The position numbers were made by a program, and so were the translations under genes. Shown here piece by piece: positions 8,174-17,122 of a stretch of DNA of 64,000 bases. Origin of the DNA: CAVQBP01 sp963710745. GTDB taxonomy: Bacteria; Bacteroidota; Ignavibacteria; Ignavibacteriales; Ignavibacteriaceae. Numbering within the stretch: position 1 is the first letter of the stretch; every line of letters starts with the position of its first letter. The notes under the pieces were generated by a model, which saw nothing but the letters and a program-made list of their open reading frames with translations, was not told where the DNA came from and searched no databases. Location: contig CAVQBP010000023.1 of the NCBI GenBank assembly GCA_963710745.1, forward strand, positions 1 through 64,000, read 5' to 3'.

Positions 8174-10228
8174 CTAAGTTTTTACCGGGATTTGGATTAT
8201 AAATTCAGTTCCTTCACCTTCTTTCGTTTCCACTTTTAATTCACCATCGTGCTGTTTTACAATTATATCATAGGTAAGTGATAACCCAAGTCCAGTTCCT
8301 TCTCCCGTCGGTTTTGTTGTAAAGAACGGCTGAAAGATCTTATCTTTTATTTTATTGGGTATTCCGTTTCCGTTGTCTGATATTCTTATTTCAATCTTTT
8401 CATTTAAATTCTTTGTAGATACTTTTAGCGTAGGCTGAAAATCATCTCCAGTCATTTTCTTTTTTCCATTTGCTGCATAGCAGGCATTGTTTATTATGTT
8501 TAGAAATGCTCTGCTTATATCCTGCGGAACTACATTTATCTTTTTTAAAGTTTTATCATAATCCTTTTCAATGGTAATATTAAATTCTTTATCCTGCGCC
8601 CGCATTCCATGATAAGCCAGATTAACATATTGTTCGAGTAGTTCATTTATATCCGTAAAAGTTTTTTCACCTGAAGTTCCTCCTGAATGAAGAAGCATTC
8701 CTTTTACTATAGAATCTGCGCGTTTGCCGTGCTGATTTATTTTTTCAAGATTTTGTTTTAAATCTTCTGCTATGGCTTTGATTTCTTCAGTATTTCCTTT
8801 ATCTGCTTCTTCGAGCATTTCTGTAATTAGTTCATTACTTACTTCCGAAAAGTTATTCACAAAGTTCAGCGGATTTTTAATCTCATGCGCAATACCGGCG
8901 GTGAGTTCACCAAGCGATGCCATCTTTTCCGAATGGATGAGTTGCGATTGGGTAGATTTAAGATTTGAAAGCGTTGTTTCCAATACTTTGTTTGTCTTTT
9001 GTTTTTGCCGGTTATTACGAAACAGTATCAGGCCAATAATAAGAAGTACGCCCAAACCTGAAAGCATGGCATAAGTTCTGATTCTGGTTTCAGTTTCAAT
9101 TTTTTCCTCCTGTAAACTTTTGAGCCGCATTTGTTGTTCAAATCCGATATTCTGGTAGGAAAGCAGGTTTTTCTTTTCCGCATTATTCAGGCTGTCATTT
9201 AATACGGTATATAGTTGCAGGTATTTTAAGGTACTGTCGCGGTTATTTAGATTGCTATACACATTGGAAAGTGCCCGGTAAGAAGTGGCTAACGGATGCG
9301 GCTGTCCCAGAACGACGGCGGTTTCCAATAATTTCCTGGCATAAAACAGGCTGGAGTCAGGTTTATTTAATCTTTCGTACAATTTACTTAATGCATCATA
9401 GGCATTGGTAATATAGTGAAGATTATGATGCGCTGTATAGGATGCTACCGATTCAAGGTAGGCATTTCGGGCCAGTGTTAAATTCCCTTTTTTAAGGTAA
9501 ATGTTTCCCAGAAAATAAAGAACGGTACCTTCCCAGGTTCTTAAGAAAAAATCTAAATGCGGTTGTAACTCCCATGCCTGTTGTTCAAAAAAAAGTGCTG
9601 AATCCAATTGGTTAAGGTAAGTATAAGATTTTCCTAAGTACATATATGCCAGCGAAAGCAAAAAAGTATCCGGAATAGATTCAGCATATCTCAATACCTT
9701 GAAGTACCTTAGTTTTTCCATATCCCTGTTACCGGTAGTGCCGTACAAGTTCCCCATGCGCAACTCAATAAGACCCAAATTATAAATTCTTCTTTCATGC
9801 GGGGTGGGCCCCTTTAGAAAGGGCAGAGCAGATTTTTCACTTGCCGGGTTCTCTGCAATTTCAAGCGCCTCTAATAATGATTCAAGTGATGCCGGGTATT
9901 TACCCAATCCTATAAGCGCATAGCCCTTATCACTTATAGCATGTGCTTCGTTCAATTTTATTCTTAACTGCTTAGCCAGTACAATACACTTATTGTCGTA
10001 ATAAACAGCACTGTCACGATTTGTTTCCATATAATAAAGTGCCAGGTTATAAAGCGCGTCCATACGAATGGTATCGTTGGCTGCATTTTTTAACGCCAGC
10101 TGCAGGTGGTCTAACTTTTGTGTACCCGATAAGGTAGTGTCCGATAAAATGAAAATAAGCTTTGACTGTGCCCGGCAAAAACCAAGCATAGAGAAAAAAA
10201 GAATCATCGACAAAAATGCACGTTTCAT
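8174..10228 (-). CDS. TPR-domain sensor histidine kinase
   Basis: 684 residues, apparently intact. Signal peptide (MKRAFLSMILFFSMLGFCRAQ), periplasmic TPR-like repeats to about residue 350, membrane helix (YAMLSGLGVLLIIGLILF), coiled coil, HisKA with GIAHEIKNPLNF (His near residue 448), and HATPase with INNACYAAN, DNGNGIP and GTGLGLSLT, ending FIIQIPVKT. A typical HSRGTSGEK motif reads HSGGTSGEK here, a small deviation. It follows the broken kinase at 10236-13945 by 7 bases, so they were probably co-transcribed. About 120 bases of its HisKA/HATPase linker (8549-8671) are almost identical to 10614-10736 in that neighbour. Confidence 0.92.
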   Translation of the reverse strand: MKRAFLSMILFFSMLGFCRAQSKLIFILSDTTLSGTQKLDHLQLALKNAANDTIRMDALYNLALYYMETNRDSAVYYDNKCIVLAKQLRIKLNEAHAISDKGYALIGLGKYPASLESLLEALEIAENPASEKSALPFLKGPTPHERRIYNLGLIELRMGNLYGTTGNRDMEKLRYFKVLRYAESIPDTFLLSLAYMYLGKSYTYLNQLDSALFFEQQAWELQPHLDFFLRTWEGTVLYFLGNIYLKKGNLTLARNAYLESVASYTAHHNLHYITNAYDALSKLYERLNKPDSSLFYARKLLETAVVLGQPHPLATSYRALSNVYSNLNNRDSTLKYLQLYTVLNDSLNNAEKKNLLSYQNIGFEQQMRLKSLQEEKIETETRIRTYAMLSGLGVLLIIGLILFRNNRQKQKTNKVLETTLSNLKSTQSQLIHSEKMASLGELTAGIAHEIKNPLNFVNNFSEVSNELITEMLEEADKGNTEEIKAIAEDLKQNLEKINQHGKRADSIVKGMLLHSGGTSGEKTFTDINELLEQYVNLAYHGMRAQDKEFNITIEKDYDKTLKKINVVPQDISRAFLNIINNACYAANGKKKMTGDDFQPTLKVSTKNLNEKIEIRISDNGNGIPNKIKDKIFQPFFTTKPTGEGTGLGLSLTYDIIVKQHDGELKVETKEGEGTEFIIQIPVKT

Positions 10229-10235
10229 AAGATAT

Positions 10236-10599
10236 TTATCCGGGTATTTGAATGATAAATGTTGTTCCGTTACCTTCTTGCGTTTCCAATTTCAGTTCAC
10301 CTCCATGTACTTTCGTAACAATATCATAACTCAACGATAAACCTAATCCTGTTCCTTCACCTGTCGGTTTAGTTGTAAAGAACGGCTGAAATATTTTATC
10401 TATAATATCTTTGGGAATTCCATTGCCGTTATCACCATATTCTTATTTCAATCTTTTCCATTTAAATTTTTAGTAAAGACTTTAAGTGTTGGATGAAAAG
10501 TTATTATCACTGTCATTTTCTTTTTTCTATCATAAGCTGCATAACATGCATTGTTAATTATATTTAGGAATACTCTGCTTATATCCTGCGGAACTACAT
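10236..10599 (-). pseudogene. Broken HATPase end of the upstream sensor kinase
   Basis: This segment carries the rest of the HATPase domain of the gene at 10600-13945, in several frames: INVVPQDISRVFLN and INNACYAAYDRKKK in one frame, NLNGKIEIRI in the next, and DNGNGIPKDIIDKIF, GTGLGLSLSYDIV and FIIQIPG to a TAA at 10236 in the last. At least four single-base indels occur within about 200 bases: an A-run one base short near 10607, a compensated pair near 10500-10525, and two near 10440-10465. Either the end of the gene is decaying or this stretch is poorly sequenced. Without correction the encoded kinase lacks its ATP-binding domain. Confidence 0.8.
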
Positions 10600-13191
10600 T
10601 TATCTTTTTAAAGTTTTATCATAATCCTTTTCAATGGTAATATTAAATTCTTTATCCTGCGCCCGCATTCCATGATAAGCCAAATTAACATATTGTTCGA
10701 GTAGTTCATTTATATCCGTAAAAGTTTTTTCACCGGATGTTCCTCTTGAGTGGAGAAGCATTCCTTTAACTATTGAATCTGCGCGTTTGCCGTGCTGGTT
10801 TATCTTTTCAAGATTAAGTTTCAGATCTTCAAGTATTGCTAATATTTCTTCTTTATTATTATTCTCTAATTCCGTTTTTATTTCGTCAAGCAGTTCTTTT
10901 GAAAGTTCTGAAAAATTATTTACAAAGTTCAATGGGTTTTTTATTTCGTGAGCTATGCCTGCGGTTAATTCTCCTAAAGAAGCCATCTTTTCAGATTGAA
11001 CTAATTGTGCCTGTGCAGCTTTTAATTCATTTAAAGTGATTTCTATTTTGTTTTTTGCCTCTTCGAGATTTTTAAAATCTTCATATCTTGCATAAGCAAT
11101 CGAGAATGCTTCCGCTAAAGTTTTTACTAATTCAAGTTTTTCATCTGCGAGAGGAGAAACATCTCCTACATAAAGCATCCCCTGAGTAAAGGGAACAAAG
11201 TGCAGGTTTAATGATTCAGGCGGTGCTGATGAGCCCTGGTAAGTTTCGGGATTCTGAACCTGTCCGAGCTTCATCATTGATTTTGTCCAGCTGATGAATT
11301 CTTCTTTATTCCAGTGTTCTTTATAAACTTGTTTCTTTTTCCAGTACTCTACAGTATTAGTTGTCAGTTCATTTGCATCGAAGGACAAATTGAGTACACC
11401 GAGTGATTTTCCCTCCGGTGTAGTTAAATAAACATGTGTCACTGCATTATCTTCATCAATAATAAAAACTCCGCATCGTATAAAAGGAACCTCAAGCGTT
11501 TTTAATTCCCGCCAGATAATCGGGGTAATACGATTAAGATCTTCCGTAGTACGCATACTTGCAATTTCACCGCGCACTCTGTCCAACGAAGCCTGTTTAA
11601 TAGCTTCTCTTGCCTGTGCCTCCGCTTTTTGGAGATCAAGGAAGCGGGTATATGCAAAATCAAAGACCTCCACAAATCTTCTGGCGATGGACAAATTTTC
11701 CTCAGGAAGTTCTTTCTCTGAAGTGAGTGCCAGATAACCCAATTTAAAAAACAGAAAGGATGTAATGAATCGCGGGGGCATCGTTTTAATATATTTTTCT
11801 CTTTCCCGGGGGGTGAAGCCGCTTTGTTCCGAGTTATTATTTAAAAAACGCAAGCGTTCTTCACCCGATAGTTCTGTTTGCATGTATCCTTTTTTACTTC
11901 CCAATGCTTTACGGAATTCTGAATACCATTCAGGCGTATTTTTTTTCACCACGCTCATTATCCATGAGAGCGAAGATTTGCTAAACGGCTTGACAGCTAA
12001 ACCTGATCTTGCACGCCAGATTTCCATACTATCACTTTTTTCATCGGCTACGATCATGGAACAACCGATTATCTTAACGGTCAGCTTCTTGAATTCAGCA
12101 AAAAAACTATCGGTAACCTTACCTACTTCCTCACTTTTTCTCATGCCCAGCGCAAGAGAACGAACGCGTTCAAGTGCAGCAACAATGTTTGCTTCTCTTG
12201 CCTGGGCTTCGGCTTTTTGGAGATCTAGGAAGCGTATATAAGTCTGTTCGAACGCAGCAGCAAAGCGCTTTACAATTTCCTTTTCTTCTTCACCGAAACG
12301 TTTAAGATTGTAGTGCACGATGTCAATTCCCGAATGCTTATGAAACCAGCCAATCATAACCATTCCTTCAGCATTTTGAATCATTTTTTTTCTTTGATGT
12401 GGGACAGGCTGAATTTTGAATATTTCGCTAAAAAAAGCATCTTTTTCTTCTTTGTTTAATAAATAATCAAAAAATTCCCCTCCGGGTGAATTAAAAGCGT
12501 TGTAAAACTTTTCAAATATCGGTAAGTCAGAGTACGGCAAATGATATAATTCCGGGTAAATGTCTTCTCCAACCGAGGCCCAGAAATGGATATCTCTGGA
12601 AGAATCCGGGTTTAACTGGATATTGACAGAATCAATATCCGTTACGAGAATTCGAAATTCTTTGTAGAGCAATCTAACCACATCTTTTAACTCATTACTT
12701 TTATGCATACCCATGGAACGGCTTCTAACTCTTTCCAGTGCTGCTTCAATCTGTGTTTCCCTTGCCTGTGCTTCAGCTTTTTGGAGATCAAGAAAACGGA
12801 TGTAGGCTTGTTCAAAAACTTTACCGAAACGTATTAAAATGGCATTTTCAGCATCTGAATAGGGTTCATCGGTATATCTTATGATCTGTACGTGCGAATT
12901 TTTTGCAAAGGTCACAGAAGTCGTATATGCCTTCGATTCCCTCAATAATTTTTCACGGTCCCTGGGGAAACTATTTTCGCTCAGCAGGAAATCCATATAT
13001 TCTTTTTTGGCCTTTCCTGAATAACTATTTACATAGAGTTCCGGTCTTTTTGCGCTCGCAGCATTATAATCTCTCTGAACCTGAGTGGAATCGTTGTAAG
13101 GTATTGTCAAAGGTTCCTTACGGTCATAACCGCCAACCCAGACGCTGTAGTCGGTATGTATCTCAATAGGATCTACCCAGGGTAACAGCAT
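10600..13191 (-). CDS. Cytoplasmic multi-module sensor histidine kinase, main part (frameshifted at both ends)
   Basis: 863 residues in frame, without signal peptide or membrane segment. It carries the end of one sensor module, two complete ones (opened by ERVRSRSMGMHKSNELKD and ERVRSLALGMRKSEEVG), then the conserved adaptor module (DRVRGEIASM to AYARYEDF, with HFVPFTQGMLYVG), coiled coil and HisKA (GIAHEIKNPLNF). The frame ends at DYDKTLKR; paralogues continue KINVVPQD, which is found one base out of frame downstream. At the other end, the piece upstream of about residue 5 is in the frame of 13163-13945. The modules are joined by a constant helix (RFLDLQKAEAQARE). Role: soluble kinase integrating several cytoplasmic inputs (inference). 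Confidence 0.82.
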   Translation of the reverse strand: MLLPWVDPIEIHTDYSVWVGGYDRKEPLTIPYNDSTQVQRDYNAASAKRPELYVNSYSGKAKKEYMDFLLSENSFPRDREKLLRESKAYTTSVTFAKNSHVQIIRYTDEPYSDAENAILIRFGKVFEQAYIRFLDLQKAEAQARETQIEAALERVRSRSMGMHKSNELKDVVRLLYKEFRILVTDIDSVNIQLNPDSSRDIHFWASVGEDIYPELYHLPYSDLPIFEKFYNAFNSPGGEFFDYLLNKEEKDAFFSEIFKIQPVPHQRKKMIQNAEGMVMIGWFHKHSGIDIVHYNLKRFGEEEKEIVKRFAAAFEQTYIRFLDLQKAEAQAREANIVAALERVRSLALGMRKSEEVGKVTDSFFAEFKKLTVKIIGCSMIVADEKSDSMEIWRARSGLAVKPFSKSSLSWIMSVVKKNTPEWYSEFRKALGSKKGYMQTELSGEERLRFLNNNSEQSGFTPREREKYIKTMPPRFITSFLFFKLGYLALTSEKELPEENLSIARRFVEVFDFAYTRFLDLQKAEAQAREAIKQASLDRVRGEIASMRTTEDLNRITPIIWRELKTLEVPFIRCGVFIIDEDNAVTHVYLTTPEGKSLGVLNLSFDANELTTNTVEYWKKKQVYKEHWNKEEFISWTKSMMKLGQVQNPETYQGSSAPPESLNLHFVPFTQGMLYVGDVSPLADEKLELVKTLAEAFSIAYARYEDFKNLEEAKNKIEITLNELKAAQAQLVQSEKMASLGELTAGIAHEIKNPLNFVNNFSELSKELLDEIKTELENNNKEEILAILEDLKLNLEKINQHGKRADSIVKGMLLHSRGTSGEKTFTDINELLEQYVNLAYHGMRAQDKEFNITIEKDYDKTLKR

Positions 13192-13945
13192 CCATCTCTA
13201 AACCAAGTACTTTCATTTGCTCATATATGGCATTTGCAACTTGCTGCATTTCGTTACTGCTCTGCATGGCCAAGGTCCGGGCCCGAACTCTTTCTAAAGC
13301 AAGTTGAATCTCTGATTCTCTTGCCTGTGCTTCTGCTTTTTGCAAATCAAGAAAACGGCGATAGGTTAAATTGAATACATCTGCAAAACGTTCAAGTAAT
13401 TTTATTGATTCTTTTGGTAATGGTTCAGGAGTAGTTGTTAATATCATACCTTGAGAGAAGAAAGCCACACTATGTATCCTATGTTCACGAACTAGCTCTT
13501 CTTTTATGGTCATACCCATTACTTCCCGTACATACCGGATCCAATCATTTAATTCTTTTCCGCTCAAGTCAATTACAATTGATTTCTTTTTTTCTTTCCA
13601 TGCATCATATACTCGTTTTCCTGTAGTCGGCTCATCAAGACTTGCGTTAAAGTGATGACTGATCTTAATACCTTGCTGATCTGTAGCCCAGACTTCAAGA
13701 ATATTATCTGCTTCATTAATCAGACATATATTTAGCCTTTCAGGTGTAACTCCAAGCTCTGTCATTTGCTGAAAGAGGATTGCTGCAGTTTCAGCCAGTT
13801 CATTGCTTTTGTGCATAGCCATGGTACGGGCGCGCACTTTTTCTAATGCTGCTTCAATTTCAAGCTCACGATTTTTTTTAGCTAATTCTTTTTCAAGCTC
13901 AGAGATTTTTTGTTCGGATTTGGGTTGTTGTGTTTTCATTTTCAT
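13163..13945 (-). CDS. N-terminal sensor modules of the multi-module histidine kinase
   Basis: 260 residues: a short coiled coil (QKISELEKELAKKNRELEIE), one complete sensor module (EKVRARTMAMHKSNELAETA to RRFLDLQKAEAQARE) and the first part of a second (ERVRARTLAMQSSNEMQQ to VLGLEMDAVTL). It ends out of frame where the next piece (VDPIEIHTDYSVW) continues in the 10600-13191 frame. Removing one G from a GGG near 13175 joins them. It is the N-terminus of a cytoplasmic kinase with five modules in total. No signal peptide. The 92 bases between it and the next gene upstream hold nothing recognisable. Confidence 0.82.
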   Translation of the reverse strand: MKMKTQQPKSEQKISELEKELAKKNRELEIEAALEKVRARTMAMHKSNELAETAAILFQQMTELGVTPERLNICLINEADNILEVWATDQQGIKISHHFNASLDEPTTGKRVYDAWKEKKKSIVIDLSGKELNDWIRYVREVMGMTIKEELVREHRIHSVAFFSQGMILTTTPEPLPKESIKLLERFADVFNLTYRRFLDLQKAEAQARESEIQLALERVRARTLAMQSSNEMQQVANAIYEQMKVLGLEMDAVTLGRSY

Positions 13946-14037
13946 TAAATGTATAATTCAATTATAGCAAACTTGATAAAATACTTTTTTATTGATTTTG
14001 TTTTCATCTTTAAAAATCTCTTTTCGTACGGATATAA

Positions 14038-14748
14038 TTAATGTAATTTATCATTTATCTTTTTTAATATTCCATCAATTTCGATGAGTGTATCTTTTAA
14101 CACTCCGCGATACCATTTCAGCATTAAATAGTGATAGTACAGATCATCCATAATTTCAGAAAACATTTTATTATCTTTTATAAGAAAATTTCCTGTTCGA
14201 TATTCGTGAATATATTTTTTTCTCAAATAATCCCACCTATCATTAAGGATATTGTTGTCATCCATTAATCTTGAGTAAGTAGAATTATATAATTTGATTA
14301 GTGAGCTGGTGATCTCTTTATTTTTGTAATTATTTAACATATTACCCGATAAAGCCGATTGAAAAGATCCGGAAACAGGATAAAATGTACGTGCTCCTTC
14401 TGTTGATAAATAAATTTGAAATAAAGAATCAACGAAATTTTTATTTTCACTATGATTTTTTTGAAAATCAATTTTACTTAGCAAATCATATGCTTCTATC
14501 TTCGATTTCGATTTCTTTAAAATAAATTCGATGTAATTCTTGTCCTGTGTAAGGTCTTTTTTTACACCTACCATAAATTCCGTCTCAGCAATATTTTGTT
14601 TTCTTAATTCATTCCAGTTGTTTACTTGAAGAGCAATCAAAATTCCGATAACAACAAGAAGAATCTCTCCAATAGCATAACGTAAATATGCCATTACCTT
14701 GTTTTCGGCTGCAAGTTTTTGGCGGATGTTTCTGAAGATTTTTACCAT
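14038..14748 (-). CDS. DUF6090-like single-pass membrane protein
   Basis: 236 residues. The N-terminus has the family hallmark: a basic amphipathic start (FRNIRQKLAAENKVMAYLRY), one membrane helix (AIGEILLVVIGILIALQV) and then NNWNE. The remaining 190 or so residues are helical, charged and presumably extracytoplasmic. The family (DUF6090) is common in Bacteroidota and of unknown function. It is the last of four such genes in tandem (14038-17027), 14 bases after the previous one. The C-terminal domains of the four have clearly diverged while the N-terminal 50 residues are nearly constant, suggesting a shared membrane partner and different ligands or targets (inference). Confidence 0.85.
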   Translation of the reverse strand: MVKIFRNIRQKLAAENKVMAYLRYAIGEILLVVIGILIALQVNNWNELRKQNIAETEFMVGVKKDLTQDKNYIEFILKKSKSKIEAYDLLSKIDFQKNHSENKNFVDSLFQIYLSTEGARTFYPVSGSFQSALSGNMLNNYKNKEITSSLIKLYNSTYSRLMDDNNILNDRWDYLRKKYIHEYRTGNFLIKDNKMFSEIMDDLYYHYLMLKWYRGVLKDTLIEIDGILKKINDKLH

Positions 14749-14762
14749 TAGCTATACTTCCG

Positions 14763-15524
14763 TTATTTCCGGTTCAATTCTGCATTAATCATTTTCGTCA
14801 ATAATTTTGCTTTATTTTCCAATTTTCGTACTATGTCAAGGCCTAATGTCTTTCTGGCAATATTGTTCCGTAGATGATTTCGACCCAAATTGGATTCAAT
14901 CTTCTTAATTAGTGCTAGTTTTCTAGTTTTTTCGTTTTCTTTATAAGGAAGATTCATTTTTTGGATCGAAGCAAAAGGCGGATTAATCTCATAGTTATCA
15001 TTATCAAACCAAAATTCATCATCCTTTAACGTACTATTTTGGTCATAGTCAATGAATGTATTAAATCTATAAAGGGAAATAGTGTAATAGTTGTTAATAG
15101 CATCATTCAGTTCTTTAGAACCCAATTGATCTGCAAGTCCCGAATTCTTTATTTTTTGAAAGGTTTGGTCATAAATTTTATAATCATTAAAATAACTTGA
15201 TATAGTTAAAACAATAGAATCAATTGGCAGAGTTTGATAGTTTTTATTTTGGAAAACCGATAAATTAGCTCTTATTTGTTTATTCGATGCATTAATGATT
15301 AAATCAAATCTATTTATGTCATTATTCAAATCAACTAACATGCTTTTTAAATAGGTCTGTATTTTTGCGTTTTCTTTTCTTTGTTCATTCCAGTTATTGA
15401 TTTGAAGAGCAATTAAAATTCCAATCACTACCAACAGGATTTCTCCAATTGCATAGCGCATGTAAGCCATGGCTCGATTTTGAGCGGCCAGTTTTCGACG
15501 GATATTTTTAAAAATGATGGGCAT
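14763..15524 (-). CDS. DUF6090-like single-pass membrane protein
   Basis: 253 residues with the constant N-terminus (FKNIRRKLAAQNRAMAYMRY), membrane helix AIGEILLVVIGILIALQI and NNWNEQRKEN. The C-terminal part is rich in Asn, Asp, Tyr and Lys (YFNDYKIYDQTFQKIKNSGL) and is predicted to be helical and outside the membrane. Spacing to its neighbours is 14 and 22 bases, consistent with one operon. Function unknown. Confidence 0.85.
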   Translation of the reverse strand: MPIIFKNIRRKLAAQNRAMAYMRYAIGEILLVVIGILIALQINNWNEQRKENAKIQTYLKSMLVDLNNDINRFDLIINASNKQIRANLSVFQNKNYQTLPIDSIVLTISSYFNDYKIYDQTFQKIKNSGLADQLGSKELNDAINNYYTISLYRFNTFIDYDQNSTLKDDEFWFDNDNYEINPPFASIQKMNLPYKENEKTRKLALIKKIESNLGRNHLRNNIARKTLGLDIVRKLENKAKLLTKMINAELNRK

Positions 15525-15546
15525 ATTTTAACTCAAGTAATGGTTT

Positions 15547-16317
15547 CTAATTTTTGTCATGATTCAGTTGCTTTTCAAGTAAAGAAATAATGCGTTTATA
15601 GATATTTTTCGATTCTTCATTTTGAGAATATAAAACCCTACAGATCTGGTTCATGGTAGAAACTGCACTTATCACCCTTGGGTTTTTACTTAAAGCAGGA
15701 AAGTCAAAATCATACAAACCGGCTGCAGATTCCCTGTTAATGGGCGGAGGTTGTTTCTTATCGCTCACCTTAAGCATAACTACCCTGGAATCTATATAGC
15801 TTATTTGAGGGGAAATTCTTGCAACTATATAGGTCATGATTTCTCTGATGTTTTCAGCTTTATCTTCCATATTCTGGAGCGCTTTACGAAGTGAATCGTT
15901 TTGGATTACGGTAATGCGTCCGGTTGATCTGAGTTCATCCAGCGTGCCGGTAACAAGTGAGGGGGGAGGTATTTTACCAAACCTATACAGGCCGTAAGAG
16001 AAAGTTCCATAATCTTCCTTTTTGAGCACTCCTTTTTCAAGCCAGTCGATCATTTGATTTTGTAAATCTATCTGTTCTTTAATGTCCTTGATATTCCCCT
16101 TTACATTCTTCAAAGAAACAAGCATATCCTCATGTAATCTTAACAGGTATCCGTGCTCTAATTTCCGGTCTTTTCGTCCTTCGTTCCAGTTATTCACCTG
16201 GAGGGCAATCAAAATACCAATTACTACTAAAAATATTTCTCCGATTGCATAACGCAAGTAAGCCATTACTTTGTTTTCAGCTGCAAGCTTTTGTCTTACA
16301 TTTCTAAATATTTTCAT
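15547..16317 (-). CDS. DUF6090-like single-pass membrane protein
   Basis: 256 residues: FRNVRQKLAAENKVMAYLRY, membrane helix AIGEIFLVVIGILIALQV and NNWNEGRKDRK, then a helical domain. Its start codon shares one base with the stop of the upstream family member (TAATG overlap at 16315-16319), so the two are probably translationally coupled. It has the motif GTLDELRSTGRI, a recurrent type in this family (AYEMLKAKGLEN in the next copy). Function unknown. Confidence 0.85.
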   Translation of the reverse strand: MKIFRNVRQKLAAENKVMAYLRYAIGEIFLVVIGILIALQVNNWNEGRKDRKLEHGYLLRLHEDMLVSLKNVKGNIKDIKEQIDLQNQMIDWLEKGVLKKEDYGTFSYGLYRFGKIPPPSLVTGTLDELRSTGRITVIQNDSLRKALQNMEDKAENIREIMTYIVARISPQISYIDSRVVMLKVSDKKQPPPINRESAAGLYDFDFPALSKNPRVISAVSTMNQICRVLYSQNEESKNIYKRIISLLEKQLNHDKN

Positions 16318-17027
16318 TATCCAATATCTTTTTTAATTAGCTTTCTTATTTCAGAAATTTTATTGAGCGCTTTTTCCCCGTTTCTAACCGTACCGCTTCT
16401 ATTATCTTTGAACAATTTAAAAAGAGTGATCGTAGATGGTTTGTTAAAGAAATCTCTGGGATAAGACGGCTGACAGTAAATAGTCCAGCTGAAGTCGGTA
16501 AAATCTTCTTTGATTAATGGAGTCCAATCTTTATTAAATGATAACTCGACGTCATTCATGCTTTGATAAACACGGTATAAACTCTCATCATAATATGATA
16601 TTAATGCCATTTGAAGTATTTTATCCGAGATGTTTTCCAGACCTTTGGCCTTCAACATCTCATAAGCGGAAGATTGAGATCTAAAACGCTCAAAACATAT
16701 AATCTTCCCCATCCAGTAGTTCAGGCTGTCATTATAGTTTTTTAATTTAACCTGTTCTAATAAGCGATCAGTTAAATGTATAGCCAGTTTTGCGTTCGAA
16801 AGTTCAGAAGATAATGAAACAGAATCCTGTTCAAGGTTTTGATCGATAAGAGTAAGGATCTCATCTTCAAACTTTGAGTCTTTTCTTCTTTCATTCCAAT
16901 TATTTACCTGCAGTGCAATTAAAATTCCAATAACCACAAGAATAATTTCTCCAATAGCGTAACGTAAATAAGCCATCACTTTATTTTCTGCTGCGAGTTT
17001 TTGTCTGATATTTCTGAATATTCTCAT
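16317..17027 (-). CDS. DUF6090-like single-pass membrane protein
   Basis: First of four tandem copies. I place the start at ATG 17027 (MRIFRNIRQKL), which matches the other copies; an upstream in-frame ATG at 17054 would add nine residues not found in the paralogues. About 236 residues: basic N-terminus, membrane helix AIGEIILVVIGILIALQV, NNWNERRKD, then a helical C-terminal domain with SAYEMLKAKGLENIS. It lies about 95 bases downstream of the APC permease on the same strand. Function unknown. Confidence 0.85.
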   Translation of the reverse strand: MRIFRNIRQKLAAENKVMAYLRYAIGEIILVVIGILIALQVNNWNERRKDSKFEDEILTLIDQNLEQDSVSLSSELSNAKLAIHLTDRLLEQVKLKNYNDSLNYWMGKIICFERFRSQSSAYEMLKAKGLENISDKILQMALISYYDESLYRVYQSMNDVELSFNKDWTPLIKEDFTDFSWTIYCQPSYPRDFFNKPSTITLFKLFKDNRSGTVRNGEKALNKISEIRKLIKKDIG

Positions 17028-17122
17028 TCTAAAATCTTTATTTAAATTTGACAACTATAAAAGTTTCATCAATATTCTAATCCTTCACATTTAACCAATC
17101 TGAATTAGAAAATTTTAGTTAT

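Noticed and set aside
11765..12241. 158-codon plus-strand frame
   Set aside because: Antisense of conserved sensor modules; no ribosome binding site or recognisable domain.
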